Shown: positions 1 through 14,700 of the stretch, in pieces
How positions within the stretch are numbered: the first letter of the stretch is position 1
How the letters are laid out: the number at the start of each line of letters is the position of its first letter
From: Eucalyptus grandis
Taxonomy: Eukaryota; Streptophyta; Magnoliopsida; Myrtales; Myrtaceae
NCBI RefSeq assembly: GCF_016545825.1
Contig: NC_052619.1
Location: 5,161,501 to 5,225,500, forward strand
DNA: 64,000 bases
Direction of reading: 5' to 3'
Program-made: the position numbers and the translations under genes
Notes under the pieces: generated by a model
What the model was told of the DNA's origin: nothing
The model's database searches: none
Seen by the model: only the letters and a program-made list of their open reading frames with translations

Positions 1-422
1 TTTGGCCTTTTTTTCTTATAATTTTTTTCTTTTATGAATTTTGAAATGAACCTGTCTCGATTTTCGCTGTTGCTGCTTTTGCGGAGATCTTCCATCACTC
101 AAACTGTCTAGAAAGATTGCTTTGGGTGCTGATTGTGGCTAGATCTCCATCACAATATAAGATCCGTCATAATATAGGATATTTGCCTTAGTTTTACATG
201 ATTGTTGCTAGTTCTTTTATAGCGTGGATAGTTTGGGTCTAACTTTCTTCATTCCAAATATTAATTTTAATGACACGATCAATACCTCTTTTGACATTTT
301 TTTTTTTTAATTGCAAAAATGTGGAGGAAATACATGGACCTTCCCATGTTTAATTCATTTCGTAACTTCAACAATAAGTCCACATGTAGGTTTTGTTCTT
401 ACTAGTCGTGTTATTGGACCAG

Positions 423-3400
423 GTGTAAGAAAGCTCATGTTTGACGTTGTGAAGAAACAATCAGTTGAGAGAAAAGCTGGTGTTAGTGCACTATTGTATT
501 ATACTATGAGAGGAACATCACTGAAGTTCCATTCAAAGGCAGAGCGTGTACTGCAGATATTGCTGGATAATTCAATTTTCAGGATTGGTGATAAATTCAC
601 CGAAGGCAAGTCTTTCCCCCTTGAATAGTTGACTTAGAGTTAATATACCAAAACATTTTTTTTTCATTGAATACCAAAACATTTTTGTTCACTCATTGAT
701 TTTTTTTTGCAATTTTGTTGGTTTTCTTATTACTGTATATCTCAAGCAAGCGTAAACATTCTAACTATACTGGCAACCTAACACCGGACTTTGCAGGAAG
801 TTAATTATCATTTTTTATCTGATAACTTCACCTGAAAATTTTTCTTTGTTCCTGTACAAAAATTGGCATTATTGGCAGTAGTTTGTAGTGTCTCTTTATT
901 TTGGCTTTTTTAATTATTTTTTGTTTAGATCTCCATCTTTATTTATTCTTTTTGGAGCTTTCTTGCGTTTCTGATAAAAGAAGATTGTGCTCTTCTAGGA
1001 CTGTAAATATGTGACTGGATTTTCCATTAAACTTGAAGGTTTTTGGTCTTGACACTCTCTCTCTCTCCCCCTCTCTCCCTCTCTCCTCAACCTCACACCA
1101 CCCAAAAACAGGTGCAGACACTATTGTTGAGGTCATTGATGCTGCCTTCCAAAGGTTGTGTGAAGCACTGGAGTCCAAGGAGTTGACTTTGTTGTGGAAT
1201 TGCTTGTATCAGGAGACCATTGATGCTATAAATAGCAAAAACTCTTCCTACCTTGGCAGACTCTTGACTTTATTAATCTCGAACGTCCAGTTTGACGAAG
1301 GACGCAAAGTTTTAGGTAGTTTTACCATTCACATTATGATACCATTCTAATTGAAGTTACCAAGATACATATTTCTTGATTTTGCTCAACATCTTGCAGA
1401 TTATGGGCCGCTTCTTGAACTTGTGACAATGCTTGTGCAAAAGCTTTTTGTCTCTCATGGTTCCACAGTGGCTGAGGATGGTCTTGTCGAGGTTCTTGAT
1501 AAGGTTCTGAAGTTAATGCTATGTATTGTCGATGGGCTACATCGTGCTAATAACTCGTCTGCTCTCCAACACTGCTGTCTGCAATGGACTCCTCTATTTG
1601 AGTTGCAAAACTTGAGGTAATTTGTTTAACGAAATACTTTTATGTTCTCCTGTGAATTTTTTCAACTTTCCCTTTAATATTTTCATGCCATCTTTGCTTT
1701 CAGTTTGTTGGAATTTATTGGAGAAATGCTACTGAAGGATTCTTCCATAGTGTGTGCATTCCGTGCCATCATTTTGAGGTAATATATACTTTTGCACCTT
1801 CTTCATCCTTTGTGATTGCATAGATTACTGTTCGTTACCTCTACCCCAATTTCAACTTTGCTGGTGGGATTACAGGACATTGGATAATTTAATTGAAAAT
1901 TCCCTGGAACAAGTGATCTGTCTTTGTCTCTGCTTATCTGAGAAAATGCAAGTAGCGGTTGACATCCATGGGGTGTTATTTGGAGGACATTCAAGGATTC
2001 AGCAATTTGTGCAGCAAACTGTTACCAACTGGGTATCTCTGATAAAGGGTTTTAGAAATGGAGATCGCTTGTCTGCTCAACTTGATGAGGCTGAACTGGC
2101 TTTGCTGTGGGGAGTCATATGCTGCTATCCCTATGCCTTTGACACTCCCCACTGTCTGGCCTTGTTAATGGACCTGATTGATGAAATTGATCAACTTATA
2201 CTGGCCCAAGATGGTATGATTTTATTTATTTTTTAATCTTGGCATATATTTCAATTTTTTGCTCTTAAATGCATTACAATGGATGGCGAGCTACTTATTT
2301 ACAAGCAATGGTACGTGAATATACTTCATTTTCATTTGATAAGCGTGTATTAATCATCCTTTTATATGTTCAGATAAAATCCTAGGTTTTGCTAGGCACA
2401 CCTGGCAAAGCCTGATTGGTACTGCTATAAGTTCCCACCACAGACTGTGTTGCAATACGAAAGCTGGGTTTGAAGATGCAAATAAGGTTGTGCAACTTGC
2501 GAAAAAACACAAAGCATCTCCTCAAGTGTTGGTGGCTGTTGCTGATTATCTCGATAGTGTGCATGGGTAAGTTGAACAGTGTTGCTGCTTAGAATGCTCT
2601 TTGGTCATTCTTTTTTCCTTTCTCTTTTGCCTTTCTTCAAAATATGTTCTTTCCCATTTAATCAAATTTTTGCATACTTCCAACAGGTCTAAATTGCAAG
2701 AAGCTTATGACACATACCATCAGGAGTTCGAGGCAAACAAGTTTGTGGATGCAGTTGATTGTTTTGCAGAAAATTTATGTCACTTTGACAAGAGGATTCG
2801 TGTCTCAACTTTACGAATACTGTCGCATTATCAGCCTCTCAGTTGTGATATCTATGCTTCAGATCGACCTGTAGGGCAGAAAATGAGTGATGAAATTTGC
2901 CAGACTTCCCATGGCATTGGTCTGGGTGGTAATGTATGTATTTTATTTTCCATCTAGCTAGTTGACTTATCCTTAACATCAGAGCTGTGTTCTCATGTTT
3001 CATTAATTTCAGGTGCTTGAGCTCCTCCTTTCTATTGAGACGATTCCTCTTTCAGTTTCTACCAGCAGGAAAGTGATCCTACTGATCTCTAAAATACAGA
3101 TGGATTTATCTGCAGGAAGGATTGGTGAAAGCTATTTACCCTTGCTTTTATATGGGATAATAGGCATCTTTTATAATAGATTTAGTTATCTGTGGGCTCC
3201 AGCATTGGAGTGCCTTGCTTTTTTAATTAGCAAACATGCTGGAACTATATGGGACATATTTATAAGGTATCTCAGAGACTGCCAATTGGTTTTCAAAGCT
3301 TCCTGTGATCATGTTAATGAAGTAACTGCTGATTTGCCTGACAAGTCAAATGGTAAGTGATGCTCCAGCTTTACAGTATCTGGTAGTAATACCTTGTGTG

Positions 3401-6400
3401 TTGTCTCTATTACTTTTGGTGTAGTTATCTATTTCAGATTATTTTTGGTGTCACTTCAATTTTTAAATGATCTGTGGTGATAGAGTAGAAATCCTAGTGC
3501 ATTTAAGCTTTTGATAGAAATTGAATTACTTTCTTATTGGCTTATGTAAGAAGTCCTTCAATTTCAAGGTTTTGAAATTTCAGGCTTGGTGAAGCGCTTT
3601 CATTTGTTTACAAGTCCAGTGGTGGATAGGACACCTATTGAGTCGGTATTTTCTCTGTTGATCCAATCTCTGCAAAAAGTTCCAACTATTGCTGAAGCTC
3701 GATCTCGGCAACTTGTTCCTCTTTTCTTGAACTTTTTGGGCTACAGTGATCATGAGCATTCAAGGTAGTCAATTTGGTTGCTAAGCTTTCTTAAAGCTGT
3801 TCTTTCATCTAAACCTGTGGATGATTCTTTCACTCTGTTGTGACTGAATGCCATGTTCCTGTGAGATTGCAGTGTTGGTTCATTCGACTCACATGCTTGT
3901 AAAGGAAAACAATGGAAGGGCATCCTCAAAGAATGGCTGAACCTGCTAAAATTGATGCGCAATCCTAAATCCTTCTACTGGAGTCAGTTTCTCAAAGAAG
4001 TTTTGCAAAACAGGTACTTGAGCTTGTCAGATTGTGCCTGTTTTTCTGGAATGTTTTTGAGTATGCTTGTGCAAACATCTACAAGCTTGATTACTAATTC
4101 AATTTCCTGTTGTTTTGACAGGCTTCTGGATGACAATGACCCTGAAATACAGATGAAGGTTCTGGAGTGCCTCCTGACATGGAAGGATGCGTTCTTACTG
4201 CCTTATGAGCAGAATCTCAGGAACTTGATTGATTCAAAAAGCTTACGGGAAGAATTAACTACCTGGAGTTTATCCTTGGATTCTAATCTGATTGAATATA
4301 GTCACAGAGCTTATATTGTTCCTTTAGTCATCCGGATTTTGGTCCCCAAAGTGAGAAACTTAAAGACACTAGCCTCACGAAAGGTATCTATCTCATCAAC
4401 CAGCACATAATTACTTGGTTTCAATAATTTCCATAATTATTTTTCAAGTAAAGTATGGCAGAATTCGTGTACTGAATTTTTTCCCTTGCTTATTCTGACT
4501 CATTCAGCCGTTAGATAATTTACACCTTTTTGCTTAATGTCAGCACAAGAGTGTGTATCATCGGAAGGCAGTTCTTGGTTTCATTGCTCAGTTAGATGTC
4601 AATGAGCTTCCGCTTTTCTTTGCACTGCTGGTAAAGCCATTTCAAGTTATTACAATGGGAAGTGATGGCATGCAGAATTGGTTTGTGTATTCTGGAAGCA
4701 GTTCAATGGACGACTTTCTGGCATTTAACTTTTTGAAGTATTTCACTACGGATAATATAGCAGCCCTATCTTGGAAGAAGAGATCTGGTTACTTGCATGT
4801 AATTGAGGATATTCTGATGACCTTTGATGAACATCATATTAACCCATTCCTTCAACTGTTAATGGGTTCTGTCATGCGATTTTTGGCTTTCTGTACGTGT
4901 CAATTGGACAGGGGAAAGAGCAACCAGGCTTCGAATGAGGACACTGGAGCAGGGGATAATCTTTTGGTAATTTCTCTATCATATGTGAAAATGTTGAATT
5001 TACTGTTCCAGATTTATCATTTATTTACTTTATTGATAATATTTCCTTTTATATGGAGATCAATATAGTATAAATACAAAAAGTCAAATTGTTAGATCAG
5101 CGCTCTGCAGTAGATGCACGTGTCAATGGGGGTGAAAGTTAAATGGAAACATAAATTTTGTATCTATCTTAAGTTTTTGTCTTTAGTAATTCTTCTTGTC
5201 GAATCCCTGATACAGGCAGATGACTAACTTGCATTCATAGCAAGAAGCTGTGATAAAGCTTCCTCACTTATATAATTCGTGAGAGATCTCATCATTAATT
5301 CTGCCATGCCCCCAAAATCAGCATAAAATCTCGAAGTCCCCCTATTCCTAATGTTATCTTAGTTGATGCCTAAACTTACTAAGAGTCTGTCAAATTGCCT
5401 GAAAATCAATCCACCATGAGCAAGCTTCTGTGCCATCAATGCATGTGCAGCTCCCATGATTCTTTGGTGCTGACAAGGAGGCTCTCTCTGTCAAAAATTG
5501 GCTACCACAGCTCTCATGCAACTAATGGAAGCTGAGATTTCTTTTCCTGCAAATGTCGTCCTTGTTGGCGGCAAAGAATCACGTGAGAGACACCAGTACT
5601 GATCTAAATTACTCATAGGGCAGATCAGTTCTGCCACTAACTGCTACATTTGCAAATCTAAGGGTTAATGGTCTCAAAATTGGGTGCTGGTGGAATTATG
5701 TTATTGTTCTATTAGTGGCATTTTGGGATCAAGGGGGAGATTTTTACTGTTCTCTCTTTTATTCAATTATGTGTCTTTCCTTTTCTTCTTCTTTGTCTTT
5801 CTCACTTTCTAAGCTCGAACTCTATTTTGAAGGTGGGTGTGGAAAGTAAGCAGCTCAAGGATCTGAGGTCTCTATGCCTGAAAATTGTTTCCTCTGTTTT
5901 GATTAAGTATGAAGAACATGAGTTCGATGGCGAATTGTGGGACCTTTTCTTCCATTCGGTGAAACCATTAATTGAAGGCTTCAAACAAGAGGGTTCAAGC
6001 AGCGAGAAGCCAAGCTCACTGTTCTCTTGCTTTCTTTCTATGAGCAGAAGCCACAAACTTGTATCCCTGTTGTGTAGGGAACAAAGCCTGGTCCCAGATA
6101 TGTTTTCAATGCTGTCTATTACAACTGCATCTGAAGCAATTTTATCAGGCGTTTTAAAGTTTATAGAGAACCTTCTCAATCTTGACAGTGACTTGGGGGA
6201 AGAGGACAGTTGTGTTAGAGAAGTTCTACTTCCTAACGTTGAGGAACTTACCTGTAGTCTGCATTCTCTTTTTCTCGGTGATTCTCCTATAAAGAGGTAA
6301 AACCATACTTTGCGCATTAGTAGATTATGCCACTTACGTCTCTTAGTAGAGCTATATCTTAATAGTTATGCTGAGCTTATCTCGATTAATTGGGGCCGTA

Positions 6401-9400
6401 TCAAAGTTTTTCTTCTTGAATCTTGTTTAGTTTCTGGCCAATTGATAAATTTGGTTTAGTTTGTCATCAGATCTCTTTCTGATAATTTTGACTCTTAGTC
6501 TAATACTTTGAAAGCATGTTTATCTTTTCAATGTTGTGTTGGATGTTGGTTCACTGACGTATTTTGGTAATTGCACACTTTTGTAAAGTGGACTTGGACA
6601 ATGTTCTGCTTCTTCCTATAAATTTTTTACCATCCCAAAGAGAAAAATGAAGCTGCAGAAGAAAAGAAATAGTGTGCATTCATGCCCATACATGCCTTGC
6701 TTATTCATCTTTGCATTTCATAATTGGTCTGAGTGGCATAAGTGTCAAGTAAATATTTTAGATGTGATCCAGAAGGATGGAACTCTTGAAGCAATGGAGT
6801 CGACAGCTTCAAGCTGAGAAATTGTGCTTTCAAATGTGTGGCTGACTGTACTGTTGTCTTGTTAGGAATTGCTTTTATTTTCTTTTTCACTTTTGAGTGC
6901 TTATGTGGTACTTTACAACAACGAATTAATTTGAAACATTAAGATACTGTAAGTTTTGGTTGCATGCTGCATGCTGTGCTGTTGTACCTCTATGGCCATC
7001 TCTGTTGACTGTCTTGAGCTCTACTGAATGATGTCCAATGGATTTTTTTTTTTTTTTTTAAATAGTTGATGGTTCAAGTGATGCAAGTAATTATATTTAG
7101 GAAAGCATTTTTCAAATCATTCATTTTCCACAAAACAAATGGAGCCCAAGTCTGAGGTGCGAAAGACTTGTATAATATCATTTTATCCAAAAGAATGCGC
7201 TTCTCCTTCTTAGCAGTTCATTCATTAAGTAGTAGTATGAAGTGTTTACATTGTAAATCAATCATTTTCAGCTGTAATTTGTTGTAACAATCATGTTTCC
7301 TTACAATGATGAACAAATTAAGAAGGAAACAAAAAATCCTTGATTGACTTGGTTATGAATGGAGGTGGATGATCTAATTCCAGTAGAAAGCCAGTTTGAA
7401 GAGGAAGTTGAAAATTTGGGAATAGTGGCATAAGCTAATCAATTTTGTTTTTATAAGAAGGTATGCTGTGTTCTGATTAATTGGACCTGCATTGTGGATC
7501 TATGGAATGATGCTACTGAAAATAGTAGGCTTTATTTTTGAAACTATGTAATGGAAAGATGTCCACTCTTTATTCTAAATTCCTCCTCTTAATTTGGAAG
7601 GTAAAGTTACTCAAGATGCATGATATCTGAGAGATTAATGATTTTGATTTGTTGTGACAGGAAATTGATCAAACATCCTGGGGAGTCTCTGATTAAAGTA
7701 TTTAAGTTGCTACCCAAGTATGTGAGCAATCAATCACTGGGAAGAAAGATTATGGATGTTTTACTTATGTTCTTGTCGAAGGGAGCTCAGAACCCTGGTA
7801 AGAAACTTCAATATTTACAGTGACTATAAATGTCATACACTTAGATTTACTATCTAACCAGTTACATTTTTTTTCAGATGTTTATCGAGAAATTCTGCAT
7901 GTGATTCGAGACTTGTTACCTGTCTTGAGTGGCACATGCGATAAGGAGATTCTGGTTGCAGTTTCCCCTCTGCTTAGTTGGGTCGAGTTGGATATGCGAG
8001 TATCTATATGTAATCTTCTGGCTGCTCTTGCTGAAACTGACCATTCTATAGCTGTTGTGGTAGTATTTTCCCTTTTCTTGAACTTTCTTTTGTATTATTT
8101 CTAGGGGATTCTCATAGTTCTTAATGGCGATTACTTTCTTGGACTGCAGGGAAAACTTATAAATGAATTGAATGCAACCTCTTCCATGGAAATAGAAGGC
8201 CTTGACTATGACAGAATAACGAATGCATATGAAAAGATTAGCTTTGATCTGTTCTATTCTGTTGAAGTGGATCACGCATTAATCATTTTGTCTCAGTTTG
8301 TCTATGATATGTCCTCTGATGAATTAATCTTAAGGCACAGTGCATATCGGTCGTTGCATGCATTCATTGAATTTTCCACCAAGATCATTGACCGTGAAAC
8401 AAAGGGGGTAGAAAAAACACCAGAAGGCATGGTGGTTCATGACAGTAGTTGCTGGACAAAATCCTCTGTTGAGCGCATTGTTGATAAGTTCCTCTTGAAG
8501 CATTTAGGAGGGGTGATGAGGAAGAAAGCATCAATTCGGAAGGTATTATATTTTATGTCAGTGGGTATAATCTCATGGTTTATGACGTTGCACTCGGAAC
8601 TCTTTTAGTAATGCCTAGAAAGATTGCACATGCACATTTAAAAGAGACATAAATTGGCACTGAAAATGAGTTTCTTTGTGCCTTTCGGCTTGTAGGATGT
8701 GTCCTGAAGAATGATCTTCACAGATTTAGTTAAATTTTGTCATTTTCCTAAAGTGAAAGTTGAATTTTTCTCTTTTATTTTGACTTTGTCGATCGGTACT
8801 TAATGGTTAGGTGTCATTATTAGGCACCCTGCTTTAATTTTGCCTAACATGTTTCTAGGAATGGATGGATCTCCTACGAGCAATGGTCTTGAATCTCCCT
8901 GAATTGGCAAACCTGAATTCGTTCAACCCATTATGCAGTGAAGATGCTGAAGTAGATTTCTTTTTCAATATTGTTCATCTGCAGGTTGGTGTCAACTTTC
9001 TGTTGCCTTTAATTTAGAATGGACATTTGGTCTTGGCTTTGATGTGCTTGTCATCTGCACCTTTTTGACTTCTGACTCTATAGATAAAGCTTCCTTTTAA
9101 TTTTAAATTATATAGCAAGTATAATTGTTTTTTCTTTTTGAAAACCAAAAGAATCATGAGAGCAATATTTGCTTCCTGCAAAACTATGTGGGGAGGATGT
9201 TCTTGGTTGATCTTGTGAGTACTTCTCATATATTTATTATTGTGATGACAGAAGCATAGAAGGGCAAGGGCTTTGTCACGCTTTAGGAGTATCATAAGTA
9301 CCAGTAGCATGTCCGAGGTACTTCTGTCTTCATGTTGATTGTGATTTTGATATCTGATGTTCAGTATTTGAACGATGATTCTGCTGTCAACTTCCAGGAC

Positions 9401-11689
9401 ATCCTTAACAAGATTTTTGTGCCAATGTTTTTCAATATGCTGTTTGATGTTGAAGATGGAAAGATAGAGCAAATAAAAAATGCGTGCCTAGAGGCCCTTG
9501 CATCAGTTGCTGGTCATGTGGAATGGAGGTCCTATTATGCATTGCTCATTAGATGCTTCCGACAAATGACAACAAATCCTGAGAAGCAGAAGCTATTGTT
9601 GCGTTTAATCTGCTTTATTTTGGACCAGTTTCATTTCTCAGAAGTCAACTTTAGTCGAGAATCTATAGGCCCTTCCGAAACTGCTCCAGATACAGTCAAG
9701 TTGGATACTGCCTCAGTTACTTTGAGAAAATGTTCTTCAATTGAGGCCATGGAGATACAGGATTCCCTCCAGAAAAATGTGCTACCAAGGATACAGAAGC
9801 TTCTGAACTGTGACTCGGATAAGCTTAATGTTAATATTAATCTAGCAGCCCTCAAGCTGCTAAAGTTGCTTCCAGGTGACACGCTGGATTCACAGCTTCC
9901 TACTATCATTCATCACATCGTAAATCTCTTAAAGAGTCGTGCAGAAAGTACCCGTGATGAAGGCAGGTCTGCTTTAGCAGCTTGTTTGAAGGAACTTGGG
10001 CTAGAATACTTGCAATTCATACTCAATGTCCTGCGTGCTACACTGAAGCGAGGATATGAGCTGCATGTACTGGGTTACACATTGAACTTCATATTGTCAA
10101 AGTTTCTTGTGCATCCCAGTAGGATGAAGTTGGATTATTGTTTGGAAGATCTTTTATCAATAGTAAAGAGCGATATCCTTGGAGATGTTTCCGAAGAAAA
10201 AGAGGTGGAGAAGATAGCATCTAAAATGAAGGAAACTAGGAAACGAAAGTCATTTGATACGTTGAAATTGATTGCACAAAACATCACATTCAAAAGCCAT
10301 GCTTTGAAACTTCTTTCTCCTGTTACTTCTCAGTTACAGAAGCATCTGACTCCAAAGCTGAAAGTGAAGTTGGAGAGCATGTTAAGTCATATTGCAACTG
10401 GGATTGAATCTAATCCGTCTGTTGATCAGACTGACCTGCTTATTTTTGTATATGGCCTCATTGAAGATGGAATAAACAAAGAAATGGGTCAGGGTGATAA
10501 TTTGACAGTTCCTTCTGGAGAGAAATATCATAAGGATAACATGAGCGGGAACAGAGTTGCTACGAGTCAGCTGTTTCAGATTGACTCTCAGGGTTCACAT
10601 ATGATTACGGTGTTTGGTCTTGGATTGTTGCATGCTCGTCTCAAGAATTCAAAAATGGACAGAAATGATGTAAATCTGCTGTCCATGTTGGATCCTTTTG
10701 TTGTACTGTTATGCAGCTGCTTAAGTTCCAAATATGAAGATATCTTGTCTGCATCTTTAAGATGTTTGACTCCTCTGTTCAGATTGCCCTTGCCATCTTT
10801 TGAAACTCAGGCTGACAAAATTAAAGGAGCGCTGCTTGATATTGCCCAAAGTTCTGTGGATAGTAGCAGCCCTCTGATGCAGTCATGCCTCAAATTATTA
10901 ACTGTGCTTCTCCGGATGACCAACATAACACTTTCTTCTGAAGAATTACAAACATTGATACAATTTCCCATATTTGTTGACCTCGAAAGGAATTCTTCTT
11001 TCCTTGCCCTTTCTCTACTGAAGGCAATCATCAGCCGCAAGTTAGTGGTACCTGAGATATATGATGTTGTAAAACAAGTTGGAGAATTGATGGTAACTAG
11101 TCAAGTGGATTCTATACGTAAGAAGTGCAGTCAGATTTTATTGCAATTTTTACTCGATTACCATCTATCTGAGAAGCGGTTGCAGCAGCATTTGGATTTT
11201 CTGCTTTCGAATCTGAGGTGAGTACTTGTTTGAATACAGAAGAAGGTTTCCTCTGATCGGTATTATATGAATTACTTTTTACATTTTAATGCAGGTATGA
11301 GCATTCAAGTGGAAGAGAAGCTGTGCTTGAAATGCTTCATGCCATTATTGTCAAGTTTCCTAAAAGCGTTCTGGATGAGCAGTCCCAATCACTATTCATC
11401 CATTTGGTGGTTTCTTTAGCAAATGATCAAGATAACAGAGTTCGCTCTATGACTGGTGCAGTGATAAAACTTTTAGTTGGGCGTATAAGCCCTCATCCAC
11501 TTCATTCTATCCTTGAGTATAGTCTTTCTTGGTATTTGGGTGGGAAAAAGCAACTCTGGAGTGCTGCAGCACAGGTAGATAATCTGGAATCTTTCCATAG
11601 CTCTAATAATTCATGTCTTCTGTGCTAGTACCGGGTTTTTTGGGACTTAAATGGCTATCCATGTTTCTTTGTACTGTCCTTTGCTTCCT

Positions 11690-11722
<33 letters not shown>

Positions 11723-14700
11723 GCATGTCAGTACATGCGTGGGTGAAAGAGTGATGGAAGCCATGGTGGTGTTACGTGGTTCAAGTGAGGAAAAATTTGT
11801 GCTTTGCGTATTGGAGAGAACTTTGGATTCTACATTACCATGTTTCCATAGAAAAGTCATAGACTTTTCAAATGAGAGCTTTTCTTTGTTGATGATACAG
11901 ACAAGATGAAATCTAATGTGTTGCCAGTGAAGGCCTGTTCTTTTATGGAGTGATAATTGCTGCCAATCTTTTTTCAATTCACCATCTTATCTGTCAGTAT
12001 ATTTCAGTCTGGACTCTGTGTCATCCAGAACGCTGTCATCTTGGTTTGTTCTTTGTATTTTGAATTTACTTAATCCACCGTGTTCTTGGAGGCCAGCATA
12101 GGGGCTGATGTTATTTTTCTGTTTCTTAAAGCGATACATCCATACAATTGCTTTTATTTGTACAGGTCTTAGGGCTGCTGGTTGAAGTCATGAAGAAAGG
12201 CTTTCATAAATATATTTCTAGTATATTGCCTGTAGCTAGAAGCGTTTTGCAGTCTGCTGTCAGTTCAGTTGCAAGTGACCAACTGGATCTCCCTGATGAG
12301 GCAGCTATTCCTTTCTGGAAAGAAGCGTATTACTCTCTGGTTATGTTGGAGAAAATTTTACATCAATTTCAGCATTTAACTTTTGAAGCAGAATTTGAGG
12401 TATGTTCACTACTTTTGTCTATATTTGCCACATTTTGTTATTGTTTGTGACATGTCTTTGTCCAATGCTCTAATCATGAATGAGTTGCAGCTCAGTTTGA
12501 TGTTTCCATTTTCCAGTTGAGTTTTTGGGGCTTTCCTAGTCACGATAGTTTTGTTTTTGATTTTTCTTTGAAAATAGGTTTGATTTGATTTGCCTATGAT
12601 AATTTCTGCCTCCCATATGGACATTCTAATACCTCCGTAACTTATAAAAGACTATGTCATTCTGTTTGCTTCTCTTAAAGCGCATGTCTTGACGCTCTTT
12701 TACCATTCACCTTTCCTGCTCAGCACAATCTTTTCATGTAAAGAATTGCCAGTGCATTGGTATATGTTGGCATTTTTATTCTTGTGCTACAGTAAGACGG
12801 AAATGGTCAACTAAATGTGAGAAATGTGAGAAATGTGGTTCCAATTAGTCACATGAATTGCTTATTTATGACTTGAAATGTCCAAATTGTTGACAGTTCT
12901 GAAGCTTCACCATGCATCAGTTGTGTTTATATTGCATGCAAGTTGATGTTTGACGCATCCAGCTCTTATTTTAGACATCAATTCATCTTGATGGTAACTT
13001 TGTAACTTCAGGACTTTCTTCTGAATTAATATAATTAATTGAGTGGGGAAAAAAATTTCCTTTTAGAACAGTTCACAAATGGGAGCATGGTGGTGGTGGT
13101 GGTACTGGAATCCTCTGGCAGTGATGTTAATTGGGTGGTCTGAGTGTTACATTTGCTAAGAAATTATATCTGTAAACTGTTAATTTGATAGTTCCTTATG
13201 TTTATGTTGGATTTTTTTGGGTGACACTGTATTTTGTGCATTTAGCCTGGCTAAATTTTGTGAGTTGTGAAACCGAGTATTTCGAGGTCTTCTTTCTGGG
13301 TCATTTCTTTACTTTTTGTAGTTTCAGTTTGCGCATGGGCATGGTTTAGGATAGGGCAGAGTGACATTATAGGAACCATCTAGCCTGGTAAAAGGTACAG
13401 AACTTCTTGTTGGGTAGTTTTGTGGTCGTGTAATTCATGTTTTCTTGGCGTGTGTGCATGATTATTTTAATTTGTTATGGGGGAAGATGGGGTGGGGATG
13501 GTGCAGAGCATCTTATATATTGCAATCTTTCAGGATATATGGACAGCAGTGTCAGAGTTGCTGCTGCATCCACATATGTGGCTACGCAATATATCCAGTC
13601 GTCTTTTAGCATTTTACTTCGCAGCAATAACTGATGCATGCAGAGGAAACAATGAGAAGCAATTAGGAGACTTTCTTCTGATGAGAAAAAGCAGACTTTT
13701 TCTGATAGCTGTTTCCTTGTGCTGCCAAATGAAGACGCAACCTGCGGATGATGCAGCAGGACACCTCATGATAGAAAATATTGTTTTCTCCATGAGTTGT
13801 TTAAATTCTTTGATGGGACATGTTGAGCCTCTAGCTTGGAAAAGTTTTTGGCTTACTCTTGGACAGGATGAGAAGCTTTGCTTTCTCAAAGCGTTCCAAT
13901 TGCTTGACCCAAGAAATGGAAAAGCCATCTTTGTCTCTCTAACATCTGGTCTAGAAGGCCATAATGATGGCCACTCTGGAGATGGTCGATATTTGCTCGT
14001 ACGCAGTTTGCTTAAAAGGTTGCAGAAGATTGCCCTTCAGATGGAGCATGTTCAGGTACTTTTTTTGACAAATAATATGTGCAAAGGCACTTTACTAAGG
14101 CTTATCCTATGTGAGAACCTTTTTTGGAAAATGTTTCACGGTAACATGGGAGCTTTGCTATCCCTTACTTCATGGTGTTCTGCCTGGCCTCAAAGTCCCA
14201 GGAGATGCTGCTGGAAGAAGGCGCTTAAGTGCCAGAAACAGGGGCTGGGATTATTGTGGCACTTTCTTTCTGCTATAGTAATAGTAAGGAGGGAATGTCA
14301 AAGCCATGGAGAGATGAAATTTTGAAAGTGACTAATATTTCATTCTGGGGTTATATCCTTGTCATGGTAATTGTTGCTCCAGAGAGCTCTGGAGAGATTT
14401 CAATAGATGCAGTTTAATTGAAAGTGGCAATAAGTGATGGCATAAGAGATGGGAGAGCATGCTAAAACAAATTACTATTCGTTCAAATATTCTTCGGTCT
14501 CTTACCTTTGTGTCTTTTCCTGTATGATCTTAGTCCCTGTTATCTTTCTTAATGTTCCTGCTTTTTAATAACATTTTATGCGTTGCATGCAGTTAGAAAT
14601 TGTCTTCGGTATATTCCAGAAGTTCTCATCACAAATTGGTGGTGAAGATGCAGTGCATTATGCATATCAGTTGCTACTACCGCTCTATAAAGTTTGTGAA

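Noticed and set aside
5802..6317. A 171-residue minus-strand ORF opposite a UTP20 exon
   Set aside because: It is antisense to the conserved UTP20 exon 5833-6296, whose frame and splice sites are clear; it is a shadow.
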